Part shown: positions 43,167 through 52,098 of the stretch, in pieces | How positions within the stretch are numbered: the stretch's first letter is position 1 | How the letters are laid out: each line of letters opens with the position of its first letter | Assembly (NCBI GenBank): GCA_937922785.1 | Contig: CALAJQ010000009.1 | Location: forward strand, 198,958 to 262,957 | Origin: an uncultured Acidimicrobiales bacterium | Lineage (GTDB): Bacteria > Actinomycetota > Acidimicrobiia > Acidimicrobiales > SZUA-35 | Reading direction: 5' to 3' | Length of the DNA: 64,000 nt | Made by a program: the position numbers and the translations under genes | The notes under the pieces: generated by a model | What the model was told of the DNA's origin: nothing | The model's database searches: none | Seen by the model: the letters and a program-made list of their open reading frames with translations, nothing else

Positions 43167-46157
43167 ATGCCTGAGTACTTTGACACACAGGTCACGATTC
43201 TCGATGAGCTACTGCGTCGCAATGGTGTGACAGCGGACATCAGCGAGGATGGTTTGGAATTTGAGGTCTTGGACAATACGGCCCTTGGCCAGTTCTCAAT
43301 CAGGTTGGCATTTGTGCCGCCCGATGATGCGTCACTCAACTGGCTAGTCGTCATCGTCTCGCCGCAGATTCAATCCCTCGGTGTGATTGGGGATTTGATT
43401 GACGATCTTCTTGACGTCGAGGGAATCGTCGATTGTGAGTTTGACGTTGTCGATGGATCGGCGCGAATGCTGGTATTCGTCCAATTTGACATGGAACCGA
43501 CTGGCTACCGGGAAGTCGTGGACGACGCAAGACAACTCTTTGAGGAAATCGCAATTGAGCATTACGCGGCGGGTGGCGTATTCTATGAAGCGGAACACGC
43601 TGGCGCTCTGGTCACTCCGGGTTTTCATGAACTCGACGCAGTCGGCAAAATCTTGGCCGGCGGAAAGGCCGAGAGTGTTGCGTATGCACTTGCAAAGGAC
43701 TTACTTTCTTCTGCGATAACTCACTTCACGCTCGCCGATCTCGATTGGCATTCCCTATTTTGCAGGCTCGCCCAGGCCGACGCCGCTCACGTTTGCGGAG
43801 ATGTCGAAGAGTCGCTTCGTCTAGGGGAACAGATTCTGTCAGAGCTACGCCAACTCGACTACGAAGACTTAACTGCAACGGCGTTACATCTCCTGTTTGC
43901 TGCTGAACATCGATTGGGTAATCAGTCTCGAGCAGCCGCATTGATCGATGAGGCGCTCCTGATAGGGGAACGCATCTCGCACGACGAGGTCGCGAACTGG
44001 CAGTCAGACCGGGACGCCTTTGTCGGGATGACGTCAGGAAACATTGCGCTAGCACTGGATACAGCCCGGTTCCGACTTCGGAATACTCCGGAGGGCGACA
44101 CCGTTGCGTGGACGACACGGGCTGTCGAGCTTGGACGGAGCCTGACGGCAGCGGGAAACGAGAACGAGGGGATTGGGATCATTCGTGAGGCGTTGGCGCG
44201 TGCTCGGCAGGCGGCGCTTGAGATCGAGGCAGAGATTGGAATAGAGCTTGCAGCCTCACTGGTTGAGACCCAGAGGTTTGATGAGGCGCTCCTGCTTCTC
44301 AACGACTACGAACCTCGTTTAGGCGTTGGTGCGGTTCTCGCTCGTAAGCTGGCTACCGATTTGAGATTCATGTGCGGTGATCCTGACGTCAAGTTTGGGA
44401 ATGATTCGTCTGGCTACGAGGCCCTGGTCAATAGGGGTTCAGTGCTCTATCAAGCTGGAAAGTTTAAAGAGGCTCTGTCGTGTTTTGAGGAAGCTGACCC
44501 GATCACGACAGCTGCTGGGAATCGAGTCGCTCATGCTCTCAACCGTGCGAACTTGGCAGCCGCTAAGATTGCCCTAGGGGTCACCTCAGGACAGATATCG
44601 ACGGACAAAATTTCCGATGAGTTGATACACGATCTTCTCCCGGCGATCGCAACCGCCGAAGAAGTTCGGCACTCGCTTACGACCAGCAACGAACGATCGA
44701 GTTGGGCCAGCAAGCTGGGCCAGGTGTATGAAATGGCGTTGGGGATGTGCCGGTTCGCAGATGAGCACGGTCTAGCTATTGAGCTAATCGAGCGAATGAA
44801 GGTTCAAGGCATGCCCGATTCCTACCAGGGCCGCCTGGTTGGCCGGGGGGAGCAGCAGAACTCAGGTGTTAACTCGGTGCCTGCCGTAGCCGCCGCGCTG
44901 CGGACCGGCACCGAGGTCATCTCACCGCCACACCACTATTCGGTCGGCGGAGTCAGCCGTCTCGCGCCGCTCCACGCGAAAACGATGGCCCTAGAGCGGC
45001 GAGCCGAGGCGCAGGGAGGTGAGGGTGCGTGGTGGTGGACGATGTGGTCAGGATCAGCTGGCGTTTTCTGGGGGGTTGTAAACCCAATCGGCAAAGTGTT
45101 TTCAGGCAGGCTGGACAAGTCTTCCGATCTACTGGAGGTTGACTCGCTAGCCCCGGATCTTGAGAAATGTGAAGCAGCCCTATCCAGCCCTGGACGCGGG
45201 CTAGATGGTCTCTTCGGCGCCGATCACGAAGAATTCGTTAGAGTCTTCTCCTCGCTCGGGTCGAAGCTCATACCTGAGCCACTCATGGAAGCGCTAGCGA
45301 AAGCGTCAGAACGGGACCCGGTTCGAATCATCTATTCGCCCTCTTCGTCGATGGCGTGGCTGCCGATCGGACTGCTATCCGCTGAGGGCAAAGGACGCCG
45401 AAACTCCTTCCGCTTGCTCGAAAGGGCAGTCGTCCAGCTCGCGTCACCCTACACGACTCCGAACGAGTCGAAGCGGGATCGCATCACCAGCGCGAGCCAC
45501 TCGATCTCGATACTAGACCCGACGAGTGAATTCCCAGATTTGGAAGACCTTGTCCCAGGGGCCGAACTCCTGATGACGGGAGCTGTGATGCAGAACTCGA
45601 AACCTGGCACGGCCATCGCCATCGCGACGAGGAAGAACATAATCAACCTTCTCTCGCAGAAGGGCTGTTCAGGTATGCCGGTAATGCTGTTTGGGGGCCA
45701 CGCGGCTGGTCCCTCTCGCTCGGACCCTTTGTCCGGTGGACTCGTTTGTGCACAGGCCGAAGGTGAGCCCGCGTTGCTGACGGTTAGGGATCTGGTCGAA
45801 CGCGCAGATGCTCTTTTCCCACCCCGCAGTGTCATCCTTTGTGCGTGCTCGTCGGCACGGGACAGCTCGGATAAGTACCGAGAAAGATGGGGGCTGGGGG
45901 TCGGGTTTCTGATCGCGGGCGCCCAAGCGATAGTGGGTTCCACTTGGGATCTGCTCGACAGCCCTGCAAACTCCGATTTCGCCAGGCACCTTAGGGAAGA
46001 ATTCAAGAAGCCTGGAGTTGACCACGCTCTCGTTGTCAGGAACGAACAAATGAGGTTGCTGCGGGCTTGGGAGAATGCAGTAGCAACTGAGGACAGCGAC
46101 TTGATTCCCAACCTGTTCCCGTACTACTGGGCTCCCTGGGTAGTGATGACGGCCTAG
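43167..46157 (+). CDS. TPR-CHAT (caspase-like) protease, paralogue 1
   Basis: The protein is 996 residues. The first 160 residues form an alpha/beta region of unknown fold, and about 160-560 are TPR-like helical repeats ('SALYQAGKFKEALSCFEEAD'-type units are seen near 430). The CHAT domain (about 690-990) has 'IIYSPSSSMAWLPIGLL', the catalytic His845 in 'LFGGHAAG' and Cys894 in 'ILCACSSAR', followed by 'IAGAQAIVGSTWDLLD'. Both catalytic residues are intact. It ends 'YYWAPWVVMTA'. A paralogue of very similar length lies on the other strand at 58434-61412. It heads the chaperone operon after a 188-bp gap and is a likely effector protease; substrates are unknown. Confidence 0.88.
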   Translation: MPEYFDTQVTILDELLRRNGVTADISEDGLEFEVLDNTALGQFSIRLAFVPPDDASLNWLVVIVSPQIQSLGVIGDLIDDLLDVEGIVDCEFDVVDGSARMLVFVQFDMEPTGYREVVDDARQLFEEIAIEHYAAGGVFYEAEHAGALVTPGFHELDAVGKILAGGKAESVAYALAKDLLSSAITHFTLADLDWHSLFCRLAQADAAHVCGDVEESLRLGEQILSELRQLDYEDLTATALHLLFAAEHRLGNQSRAAALIDEALLIGERISHDEVANWQSDRDAFVGMTSGNIALALDTARFRLRNTPEGDTVAWTTRAVELGRSLTAAGNENEGIGIIREALARARQAALEIEAEIGIELAASLVETQRFDEALLLLNDYEPRLGVGAVLARKLATDLRFMCGDPDVKFGNDSSGYEALVNRGSVLYQAGKFKEALSCFEEADPITTAAGNRVAHALNRANLAAAKIALGVTSGQISTDKISDELIHDLLPAIATAEEVRHSLTTSNERSSWASKLGQVYEMALGMCRFADEHGLAIELIERMKVQGMPDSYQGRLVGRGEQQNSGVNSVPAVAAALRTGTEVISPPHHYSVGGVSRLAPLHAKTMALERRAEAQGGEGAWWWTMWSGSAGVFWGVVNPIGKVFSGRLDKSSDLLEVDSLAPDLEKCEAALSSPGRGLDGLFGADHEEFVRVFSSLGSKLIPEPLMEALAKASERDPVRIIYSPSSSMAWLPIGLLSAEGKGRRNSFRLLERAVVQLASPYTTPNESKRDRITSASHSISILDPTSEFPDLEDLVPGAELLMTGAVMQNSKPGTAIAIATRKNIINLLSQKGCSGMPVMLFGGHAAGPSRSDPLSGGLVCAQAEGEPALLTVRDLVERADALFPPRSVILCACSSARDSSDKYRERWGLGVGFLIAGAQAIVGSTWDLLDSPANSDFARHLREEFKKPGVDHALVVRNEQMRLLRAWENAVATEDSDLIPNLFPYYWAPWVVMTA

Positions 46158-46288
46158 CGGCCGTCAAAGCAGCAGCGCTGCAAGCCAACCTGGAATCGGC
46201 TCATAGCAGAGCGTGTTGCGCGGCTGTTGCGCGCCCAAATGTACCTTTCGGGAATGGCGGATCTGGAATCTAGAGAGGCCAGGAAGAC

Positions 46289-46325
46289 GTGTTGACTCGG
46301 GCTGCTTGAGCCGGCAGCTCAACAC
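46289..46325 (+). promoter_or_regulatory. Imperfect hairpin before the chaperone operon
   Basis: GTGTTGA (46289-46295) and TCAACAC (46319-46325) are inverted, with GGCT and AGCC inverted again inside. The hairpin lies just before the AAGGAGGGGG ribosome-binding site (from 46331) of the TTG-started membrane protein gene. It could shield initiation or terminate read-through from the CHAT gene. Function is inferred from position only. Confidence 0.35.
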
Positions 46326-46345
46326 CCGTTAAGGAGGGGGACCCC

Positions 46346-46927
46346 TTGATCTGGACACTTTTGGGATGGATTCTGATGGTTGGCCTTGTGGTGGCCGGCG
46401 CTGGTTTGTTAATGCGAATGATTCCAGTAAACCTGAAGAATATCCGGTTTGCGGATACCGACATGGAGCACGCCTTTTATGAAGTAGTGGGATTCTCCCA
46501 AGGTGTGTACGAGGGAGATCTTGGGTTTCCCTCCGGGTTCTTTTACGTAGATCCCGAGAAAACGAACGAGCCCTCTCAAATCCGGATAGTTGAGGCCGAA
46601 CCGAGCGGATCAGTCGCAGACGGTTGTTCTGAGTACATCGGATCTTTCGCGGCAGCTGGCCTGGATGGTGGCGGACTCTACGGGTGTTTTTGGTTCATGG
46701 CGGTCGCCGCTATTGGGTCGCCCTTCTTCATAGTTTCGTTCCTCGATCGCCTCTACCGCTTCTGTTTGAAATCTCGAATCGAGGTGAAGCTGCGCCAGGC
46801 CAGTTCAGACTCATTCGCCGACTTTGCGTTCTACGGGGCGTCCGGGTATCTCGTCCGGAAGCGGTACCGCTTGGCACTTTCTGAACCGCCTAAGCCACTG
46901 GCCTCTGTAGAGGAGTCGAGCGCATGA
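46346..46927 (+). CDS. Two-TM membrane protein of the chaperone-CHAT operon
   Basis: The protein is 193 residues. TTG 46346 is chosen because a very strong AAGGAGGGGG lies 7 bp before it. TM1 is at about residues 3-24 ('LLGWILMVGLVVAGAGLLM'), then a soluble loop of about 85 residues with two Cys, then TM2 at about 112-134 ('CFWFMAVAAIGSPFFIVSFL'), then a basic cytoplasmic tail ('RFCLKSRIEVKLRQ'). No family is recognised. It overlaps grpE by 4 bp, so it is likely a membrane partner for the Hsp70 module. Confidence 0.65.
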   Translation: MIWTLLGWILMVGLVVAGAGLLMRMIPVNLKNIRFADTDMEHAFYEVVGFSQGVYEGDLGFPSGFFYVDPEKTNEPSQIRIVEAEPSGSVADGCSEYIGSFAAAGLDGGGLYGCFWFMAVAAIGSPFFIVSFLDRLYRFCLKSRIEVKLRQASSDSFADFAFYGASGYLVRKRYRLALSEPPKPLASVEESSA

Positions 46928-47424
46928 CTGACGAACAACCTGATCTAGGTCCGGTTGCTCTAACGACGGAACACATCGCCGAGCTGACCGAGCACATGAA
47001 CCGGCTGGCAGCGGCCGCCGTTCCACTGCTTTCCGATACCCATCAGAAAACTCAGCATAGGGTCCGACAGTTAGAGCAGCGGCTTCATCTTCGGCAGGAG
47101 CGACCGACCGTCATGAAGATGGCTTCACTGCTTACCAGTGTGCAGAGGATGGGGAACCGAGAGGAGCTTGGGACTCATGTTGAAGAAGGCCTCCTCAACA
47201 TCCTGTTCGGACTTGGGTACGAGCAGTTCGCAGACGTGGGAGACCCCTTTGATAGCGCCGAGCACGAGGTCCTCGAGGCCCAGGAGGGCGCACAAGATCC
47301 GGTCGTGGCGCAGGTTCATGCCAAGGGTCTCCGAGCCTTTGATGACGTGATCATACGAGCACGAGTAACTGTCGGAAGTGGCCAAGCCGTGGGACAACAA
47401 CAAGAGAATGGAACTAGCACATGA
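46924..47424 (+). CDS. grpE: GrpE-like nucleotide exchange factor
   Basis: The protein is 166 residues. A helical N-terminal section with coiled-coil character (about 15-65) is followed by a GrpE head: 'VMKMASLLTSVQRMG', 'VEEGLLNILFGLGYEQF' and a terminal beta domain 'VHAKGLRAFDDVIIRARVTV'. The fold and position next to Hsp70 support the call, though the sequence is diverged from housekeeping GrpE. It would exchange ADP on the neighbouring Hsp70. The start overlaps the previous stop (ATGA), and its stop overlaps the Hsp70 start. Confidence 0.75.
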   Translation: MTDEQPDLGPVALTTEHIAELTEHMNRLAAAAVPLLSDTHQKTQHRVRQLEQRLHLRQERPTVMKMASLLTSVQRMGNREELGTHVEEGLLNILFGLGYEQFADVGDPFDSAEHEVLEAQEGAQDPVVAQVHAKGLRAFDDVIIRARVTVGSGQAVGQQQENGTST

Positions 47425-48959
47425 GAGTTGTAGGCATTGACTTAGGGACGACGAATTCTGTAGTTGCGTTCGTCGACGAGAACGGCGAGGCACACGCGAT
47501 AGCGGACGAGTCAGGTTCGAGGATTACGCCCTCAGTCGTTTACTTTCCGAGCGGGGAGGACCGAATGGAGGTCGGAGCGTTGGCGCAGCGCCAGTCAGTC
47601 CTAGAGCCCGACCGGGTCGCCAGGTTGTTCAAAAGGGGCATGGGACTAGAGACATTCCTGCCCGACGGCAGTCAGTTCATGGTTGATGGCAAAGAGCTTC
47701 GGCCAGAGCTGCTCTCATCCTTTGTGATCCGCAAGCTGGTCAACGTTGCCGAATTGCACCTTGGAGAAACTGTCTCTGACGTGGTTATCACTGTCCCCGC
47801 ATACTTCGGAGAAGCTGAGCGGACGGCTACTCAAAGTGCAGGCGAGATTGCCGGAATGACAGTCCACTTACTGCCGGCAGAGCCGATGGCCGCAGCTGTT
47901 GCATTCGGTCTTGAGGAGCCCGGAGCGGCGGGGACGATTTTGGTGTTTGATTTGGGTGGCGGGACATTCGATGTAACCGTGCTTCGGCGAGACGGGTCGG
48001 GTGAGCTCCAGGCGGTCGCCCACGAAGGGAACCGCACACTTGGAGGTGCCGACTTTGACCAGCTCATTGTCAACAGAATGGCGGTCCAGGCGGCGACGGA
48101 GGTGGGCGCAGACCTAGCTTCTGACCCGCAAGACTTAGCATCGGCTCAAGAAGCAGCCGAGGAGATCAAGAAGGAGCTGAGTACCCGTGACAAGGCTGAG
48201 ACGGCACTCATCGTCGGTGGGTCGCGGGTCCGATTCGAACTCACTCGATCCGATTTCGAAGGTCTTATCGCCCACGCCGTAGAAGATACCGAGCTGACGG
48301 TTGAGCGGGCGCTCGACGCAGCTGGCTTGACGGCGCAGGACATAGATCAGGTTCTCATGGTCGGTGGTTCCAGTCGCATCCCGGCGTTCAAGGAAATGTT
48401 GGCGAAGTACTTCGGCAAGGATCCATTGGCGTCGAAAAATCTGGACGAGGACGTGGCCAGGGGCGCCGCCTTGATGGGGACTCTAAGACTGGGGCTTGCC
48501 CCAACGGAGTCTGCGCTGAGTCGGCTTCCTGCCCCTCGAGACATCTCGTCTCATGGGCTTGGCATAGAGGCCCTGGACGAATCCGGTAACACGATGAACG
48601 TGGTCATGCTTCCGAGTGGAACGCCACTACCGCTGCTCGAACCTGTCAAGCATACTTTCGGCACAGCATCCAACAATCAACAAGAGATTCAGATATTGAT
48701 TTACGAGGGGGATCAGTCCGATATCCGATTCGTGGAGGAGCTCGGACGTGGTATGGGCCGGTTCGATCAGCCGAAACCGATTAACCACCCGATAAATGTT
48801 GAGATGTCACTGACCGAGGCGGGCACGGTTCATGTTACAGCCAGCGACGGGTTGAGCGGGTCACACCTTTGTGACGTCGAAGTGCATCGCAAGACCTCTC
48901 TTTCCGCAGTCGACATGGCGGCAGGCACCGAAATGCTTAACGACTTCGAGGTGTTCTAG
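47421..48959 (+). CDS. Hsp70-family chaperone lacking the C-terminal lid
   Basis: The protein is 512 residues against about 610-640 for DnaK. The nucleotide-binding domain is clear: 'GIDLGTTNSVVAFV', 'VVITVPAYFGEAERTAT', 'LVFDLGGGTFDVTVL' and 'VLMVGGSSRIP'. Residues about 365-500 keep a beta substrate-binding domain ('VVMLPSGTPLPLLEPV', 'VEMSLTEAGTVHVTASD'), but the alpha-helical lid and the EEVD-like tail are missing. That implies weaker or altered client holding. The gene sits between grpE and a J-like protein, so a dedicated chaperone triad is probable. Confidence 0.88.
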   Translation: MRVVGIDLGTTNSVVAFVDENGEAHAIADESGSRITPSVVYFPSGEDRMEVGALAQRQSVLEPDRVARLFKRGMGLETFLPDGSQFMVDGKELRPELLSSFVIRKLVNVAELHLGETVSDVVITVPAYFGEAERTATQSAGEIAGMTVHLLPAEPMAAAVAFGLEEPGAAGTILVFDLGGGTFDVTVLRRDGSGELQAVAHEGNRTLGGADFDQLIVNRMAVQAATEVGADLASDPQDLASAQEAAEEIKKELSTRDKAETALIVGGSRVRFELTRSDFEGLIAHAVEDTELTVERALDAAGLTAQDIDQVLMVGGSSRIPAFKEMLAKYFGKDPLASKNLDEDVARGAALMGTLRLGLAPTESALSRLPAPRDISSHGLGIEALDESGNTMNVVMLPSGTPLPLLEPVKHTFGTASNNQQEIQILIYEGDQSDIRFVEELGRGMGRFDQPKPINHPINVEMSLTEAGTVHVTASDGLSGSHLCDVEVHRKTSLSAVDMAAGTEMLNDFEVF

Positions 48960-48961
48960 CG

Positions 48962-50200
48962 ATGACCGCCACCGACACTGCATGGCTTGTAGAACATCTG
49001 GACTACGGACCAGAGCCGTCACCCCAGGACCTCAAGGAGTTTTTCGGGGTTCCACCCTCGCCCGAATCAGAGCTTGAAGGGAACATCCGCGAGAAGCGCA
49101 AATACTGGAAGGGACAAGAGAGCAGGTCGCGCGTTGAGACCGGCAGGGAAATCGCCAAGGCTGTGCTTCAGGCCATCCAGGAAGCTGAGCATGCGTTGTT
49201 ACGGGGGTCAGACGTCGAGACCAGCGGCCCCGTTCCCGAGTTCGCCCCGACGGGTCCTGCCAAGTCGATAGACGACATCTTCAACGAGATCGAACAGCTC
49301 CTATTCCGCGGCCGTCACAGTGACGCCCTCGACCGGTTGGGTACCTCCGAGGCCGACTGGGGCAAGCTGTCCAGATTCAAGGATCTCCGAGCACGTGTCA
49401 TTCTTGATGTTCTTGAACAACGGCCTGACCTGTTGCACGGCCATTCGGCGGTCCAGAGCGCTATTGACGATGCTAGGAGCGCGATTGACGAGCTGGGTCC
49501 GGAGGAAGCTCGGTATCTAATTCTTGTTGATCTGCTCGAAGCGTCCGGCAAGCGCCCGGAGGCAGACCAGGCCTTTGAAGAAGGTCTGCAGAAAATAGAG
49601 AAGCCGTCGCCCCACTACCGTGTGCGGGAACTTGTGATTCTCACGCGATCAGCAACAGTTGATCAGCTGATCGTCCGCGCTTTGCGTTTCATCGACAGCG
49701 CAGAAGGCGACGCCGACGCTAGGTCCTCGGTTGTCCAAATGCTGGTGACGAAGGCTGAAGGTGTGTTGCCACTGACCGACCCCACCAGGCTCGCTCAGTA
49801 CATCTCGTTGGTGGATGCCGCTGCGTGGGCTGCCATCGGAATCCCCGAGGCAGAAAACGCGGTGCGCCCACACAGGATGTGGGCGGCGTCGGCCGGTCAA
49901 AAGGTCTTCTCCGGTAACTGGCAATGGCGTGCGTTAGTCGCAGTGCTCACGGGCTTCATAGCGTTGCCAGTCTTTAACATCATGCTGTCTAAACCTGCGT
50001 ACCAAATACTCCTGCTAGGTCCGGCCAAGGCGACGACCAAGAAGCTGGCGATGAATGTTCGGGCTCAGAACCGCGCCTACTTCATGGTCACCCGCAACAA
50101 CTACGTGGAGCACGTCCATGCAAAGGCAAAACTTCCCTGGCAGTCAGTTCGAGGTCAGTTCTATGAGATCGACAATGCTGAAGCACTCTTCGACTTTTAG
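48962..50200 (+). CDS. Membrane protein with J-like N-terminus and helical repeats
   Basis: The protein is 412 residues from ATG 48962, 2 bp after the Hsp70 stop. Residues about 20-80 look like a J-domain layout ('DLKEFFGVPPSPESELEGNI', then a basic helix and 'AIQEAEHALL'), but the HPD tripeptide is absent. Residues about 100-310 are TPR-like helices ('AVQSAIDDARSAIDELGPEE'). A TM helix lies at about 321-341 ('LVAVLTGFIALPVFNIM'), followed by a soluble tail of about 70 residues. It could bring Hsp70 to the membrane. The J-domain call is inference from shape and neighbours. Confidence 0.6.
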   Translation: MTATDTAWLVEHLDYGPEPSPQDLKEFFGVPPSPESELEGNIREKRKYWKGQESRSRVETGREIAKAVLQAIQEAEHALLRGSDVETSGPVPEFAPTGPAKSIDDIFNEIEQLLFRGRHSDALDRLGTSEADWGKLSRFKDLRARVILDVLEQRPDLLHGHSAVQSAIDDARSAIDELGPEEARYLILVDLLEASGKRPEADQAFEEGLQKIEKPSPHYRVRELVILTRSATVDQLIVRALRFIDSAEGDADARSSVVQMLVTKAEGVLPLTDPTRLAQYISLVDAAAWAAIGIPEAENAVRPHRMWAASAGQKVFSGNWQWRALVAVLTGFIALPVFNIMLSKPAYQILLLGPAKATTKKLAMNVRAQNRAYFMVTRNNYVEHVHAKAKLPWQSVRGQFYEIDNAEALFDF

Positions 50201-50208
50201 GAGAATCC

Positions 50209-50589
50209 ATGACTAATACTCCTCCCCCCGAACCCTACAGAGCGCCGCCAATGACGCCTCCTGCGATTGAGCAGAGCGTGTCTCCGGAAGACCGAGAACA
50301 CTGGGATCGAGTCATAGAACGCTCATTCGAAACCTATTCGGAAGTCCAGGGCGCGGCCTTTGACGCGATTGAACACAAGAACCAAGAGAACGAACGTGTT
50401 CAAAAGGTCCTCAACGAGAACAAGGCCGAGGCGGACCGGCAGTTCGCAGCGCAAGACGCAGAGCGCGCTAAGAGGAAGCAGGACAAAGGAAAGCAGGGTA
50501 AGAAAGAGCAGGCAAAAACAAAGCAGCCCAAAAAGAAGCAAGGTAAGAAGAAAACTAAATCCAAGGGCCGTTCGCGGTCGAGGGACTAG
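50209..50589 (+). CDS. Lys-rich small protein of the chaperone operon
   Basis: The protein is 126 residues. The N-terminus is Pro-rich, the middle (about 25-85) is a charged helix ('EDREHWDRVIERSFETYSEV'), and the last 40 residues are almost all Lys, Gln, Gly and Ser/Arg ('KKKQGKKKTKSKGRSRSRD'). The tail could bind nucleic acid, acidic phospholipid or teichoic-type polymer. No family is recognised. It is 3 bp before the VirD4-like ATPase gene. Confidence 0.6.
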   Translation: MTNTPPPEPYRAPPMTPPAIEQSVSPEDREHWDRVIERSFETYSEVQGAAFDAIEHKNQENERVQKVLNENKAEADRQFAAQDAERAKRKQDKGKQGKKEQAKTKQPKKKQGKKKTKSKGRSRSRD

Positions 50590-50592
50590 TCG

Positions 50593-52098
50593 ATGTCTTG
50601 GTGGAAAGTGGCGGGTGCCGCTGCGAAGGGCGTCAATCGTGCGAGTCGCGACCTTGGAGAGGCGGCAGGCGAGGCGTCAGCATCTCGGGCTCTAAACAAG
50701 ATTCCGCGCAACGTGGCTCGTCGTGGTTACCTCATTCCTGGAGACCCAACGCCGCCAGCAGGAAGCAACCTTCTCGACTTTCGAGGGCTCACTACCACCT
50801 CAGAGGCAAAGAGTCTCTCTGCTAGGGGACAAGGTGCTGCCGCGTTGGGTGCTGTAGTTGACCTGAACCAGTCACTTCCCGCGGGCCCGTTTCGACTTCC
50901 TGTCGATCATTTCTACCGACACCTAGCGATCCTCGCCCCGCCAGGTATGGGCAAGACCTACGGAATTATCGCTCCGCTCGCGGTGCGATTACTAAGAGCA
51001 GGTGCAAGCGTCGTGCTACTCGACGTCACCGGCGATCTGCCAGAGCAACTCTCGTCCTTTTCTAGAGAGACTCCCAGTAATCAGGCGGCAAAGGTTGCGT
51101 CATATCACTGGTCCGTGCACCCGAACCGGGGACGCCATCGGTGGAATCCTCTTGATGGGTTAAGCCCCGACGATGTTGTCGGTATTGAAGGAATCAAGTC
51201 GGCCGTCATGGGAGACGAACCACCGGATCCTAAGCATCGTGATTTTCACGATCGTGATCTTCGCCTGTTCGGCGGTTTGCTGACGCTGGCCCTACATACT
51301 GAGCCGCGAGCGACCCTTTCTCATGTTGCAGAGATCGCTTCGAGTCATTCCCGACTCGAAGATGTAGCCAGTCGAGCGCCAGCAGGGCTTCGCTACCTAG
51401 TGGCAGACCTTCTTGAGGACGAGAGCTCGGGCTTGTGGGGTCTTCGCAACAAGCTTGAACCATTCCTCGATCCGGCAGTACGTCGGGCCACAGAACAGAG
51501 CGACTTCTCCCTGGAATCGATTTCGCGACAACCTTCGCTCTTGGTTGTTGGTGCCGAACTTGAACTTCGCCAACGGTCCAAGATGTCGTCAGCTCTTCTG
51601 GTTAACCGCTTGATGGCAATTCTGCAGGGCCAATACGGAGACCAGGGTCGTCAACCTGTTGTGTTGGTAATTGATGAGGCACCCGAGATTGCGAAGCGAA
51701 TCGACCTTGCAGCGATACTTGCGACAGCTCGCGGTGCTCGAACGGGAGTCGTCTTGGCGGCTCAAAACGCCACGCAGTTTGGCGATGAGCGCGAGAGCTC
51801 TTCGTTGTTGGACAACTGCGACGGAATGATCTTGCTCCCGGGTGCATCTAAAGCGAGCCTCGAGATCTTTAAGACACGGCTTGGCCAGCGTGAGATTGAG
51901 CGGCGCAGTGTGGGAGAAGATGCCTCAGGCTTCAAACGAAATGTTCGAGTTGAACGTTCGACTGAACGAATCGATCTAATCGGCGATCGAGAACTTCTTG
52001 ACCCGCCGTTCTCCCGCCATGCCGCCTTCTACCACTCGAGAACGTTAGGCACTTCACCGATCGCGCTCGACATGACTAGGGGAGTGATAAGAGAATGA
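50593..52098 (+). CDS. VirD4/TraG-like P-loop ATPase
   Basis: The protein is 501 residues. Walker A is 'LAPPGMGKTYGIIAPLAV' (about 115-125), then 'VVLLDVTGDL'. Walker B is 'VVLVIDEAPEIAKR' (about 355-367) and motif III-like 'VVLAAQNATQFGDE' follows. The order fits type IV coupling proteins (TraG/VirD4/TrwB). No N-terminal TM pair is seen, unlike conjugative coupling proteins, so it must dock on a membrane partner. It may move DNA or protein through the envelope. The stop overlaps yidD by 4 bp. Confidence 0.82.
   Translation: MSWWKVAGAAAKGVNRASRDLGEAAGEASASRALNKIPRNVARRGYLIPGDPTPPAGSNLLDFRGLTTTSEAKSLSARGQGAAALGAVVDLNQSLPAGPFRLPVDHFYRHLAILAPPGMGKTYGIIAPLAVRLLRAGASVVLLDVTGDLPEQLSSFSRETPSNQAAKVASYHWSVHPNRGRHRWNPLDGLSPDDVVGIEGIKSAVMGDEPPDPKHRDFHDRDLRLFGGLLTLALHTEPRATLSHVAEIASSHSRLEDVASRAPAGLRYLVADLLEDESSGLWGLRNKLEPFLDPAVRRATEQSDFSLESISRQPSLLVVGAELELRQRSKMSSALLVNRLMAILQGQYGDQGRQPVVLVIDEAPEIAKRIDLAAILATARGARTGVVLAAQNATQFGDERESSSLLDNCDGMILLPGASKASLEIFKTRLGQREIERRSVGEDASGFKRNVRVERSTERIDLIGDRELLDPPFSRHAAFYHSRTLGTSPIALDMTRGVIRE

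Noticed and set aside
46158-46288. A small gene between CHAT and the 2-TM protein
   Set aside because: No frame with a start, ribosome-binding site and protein-like composition was found.
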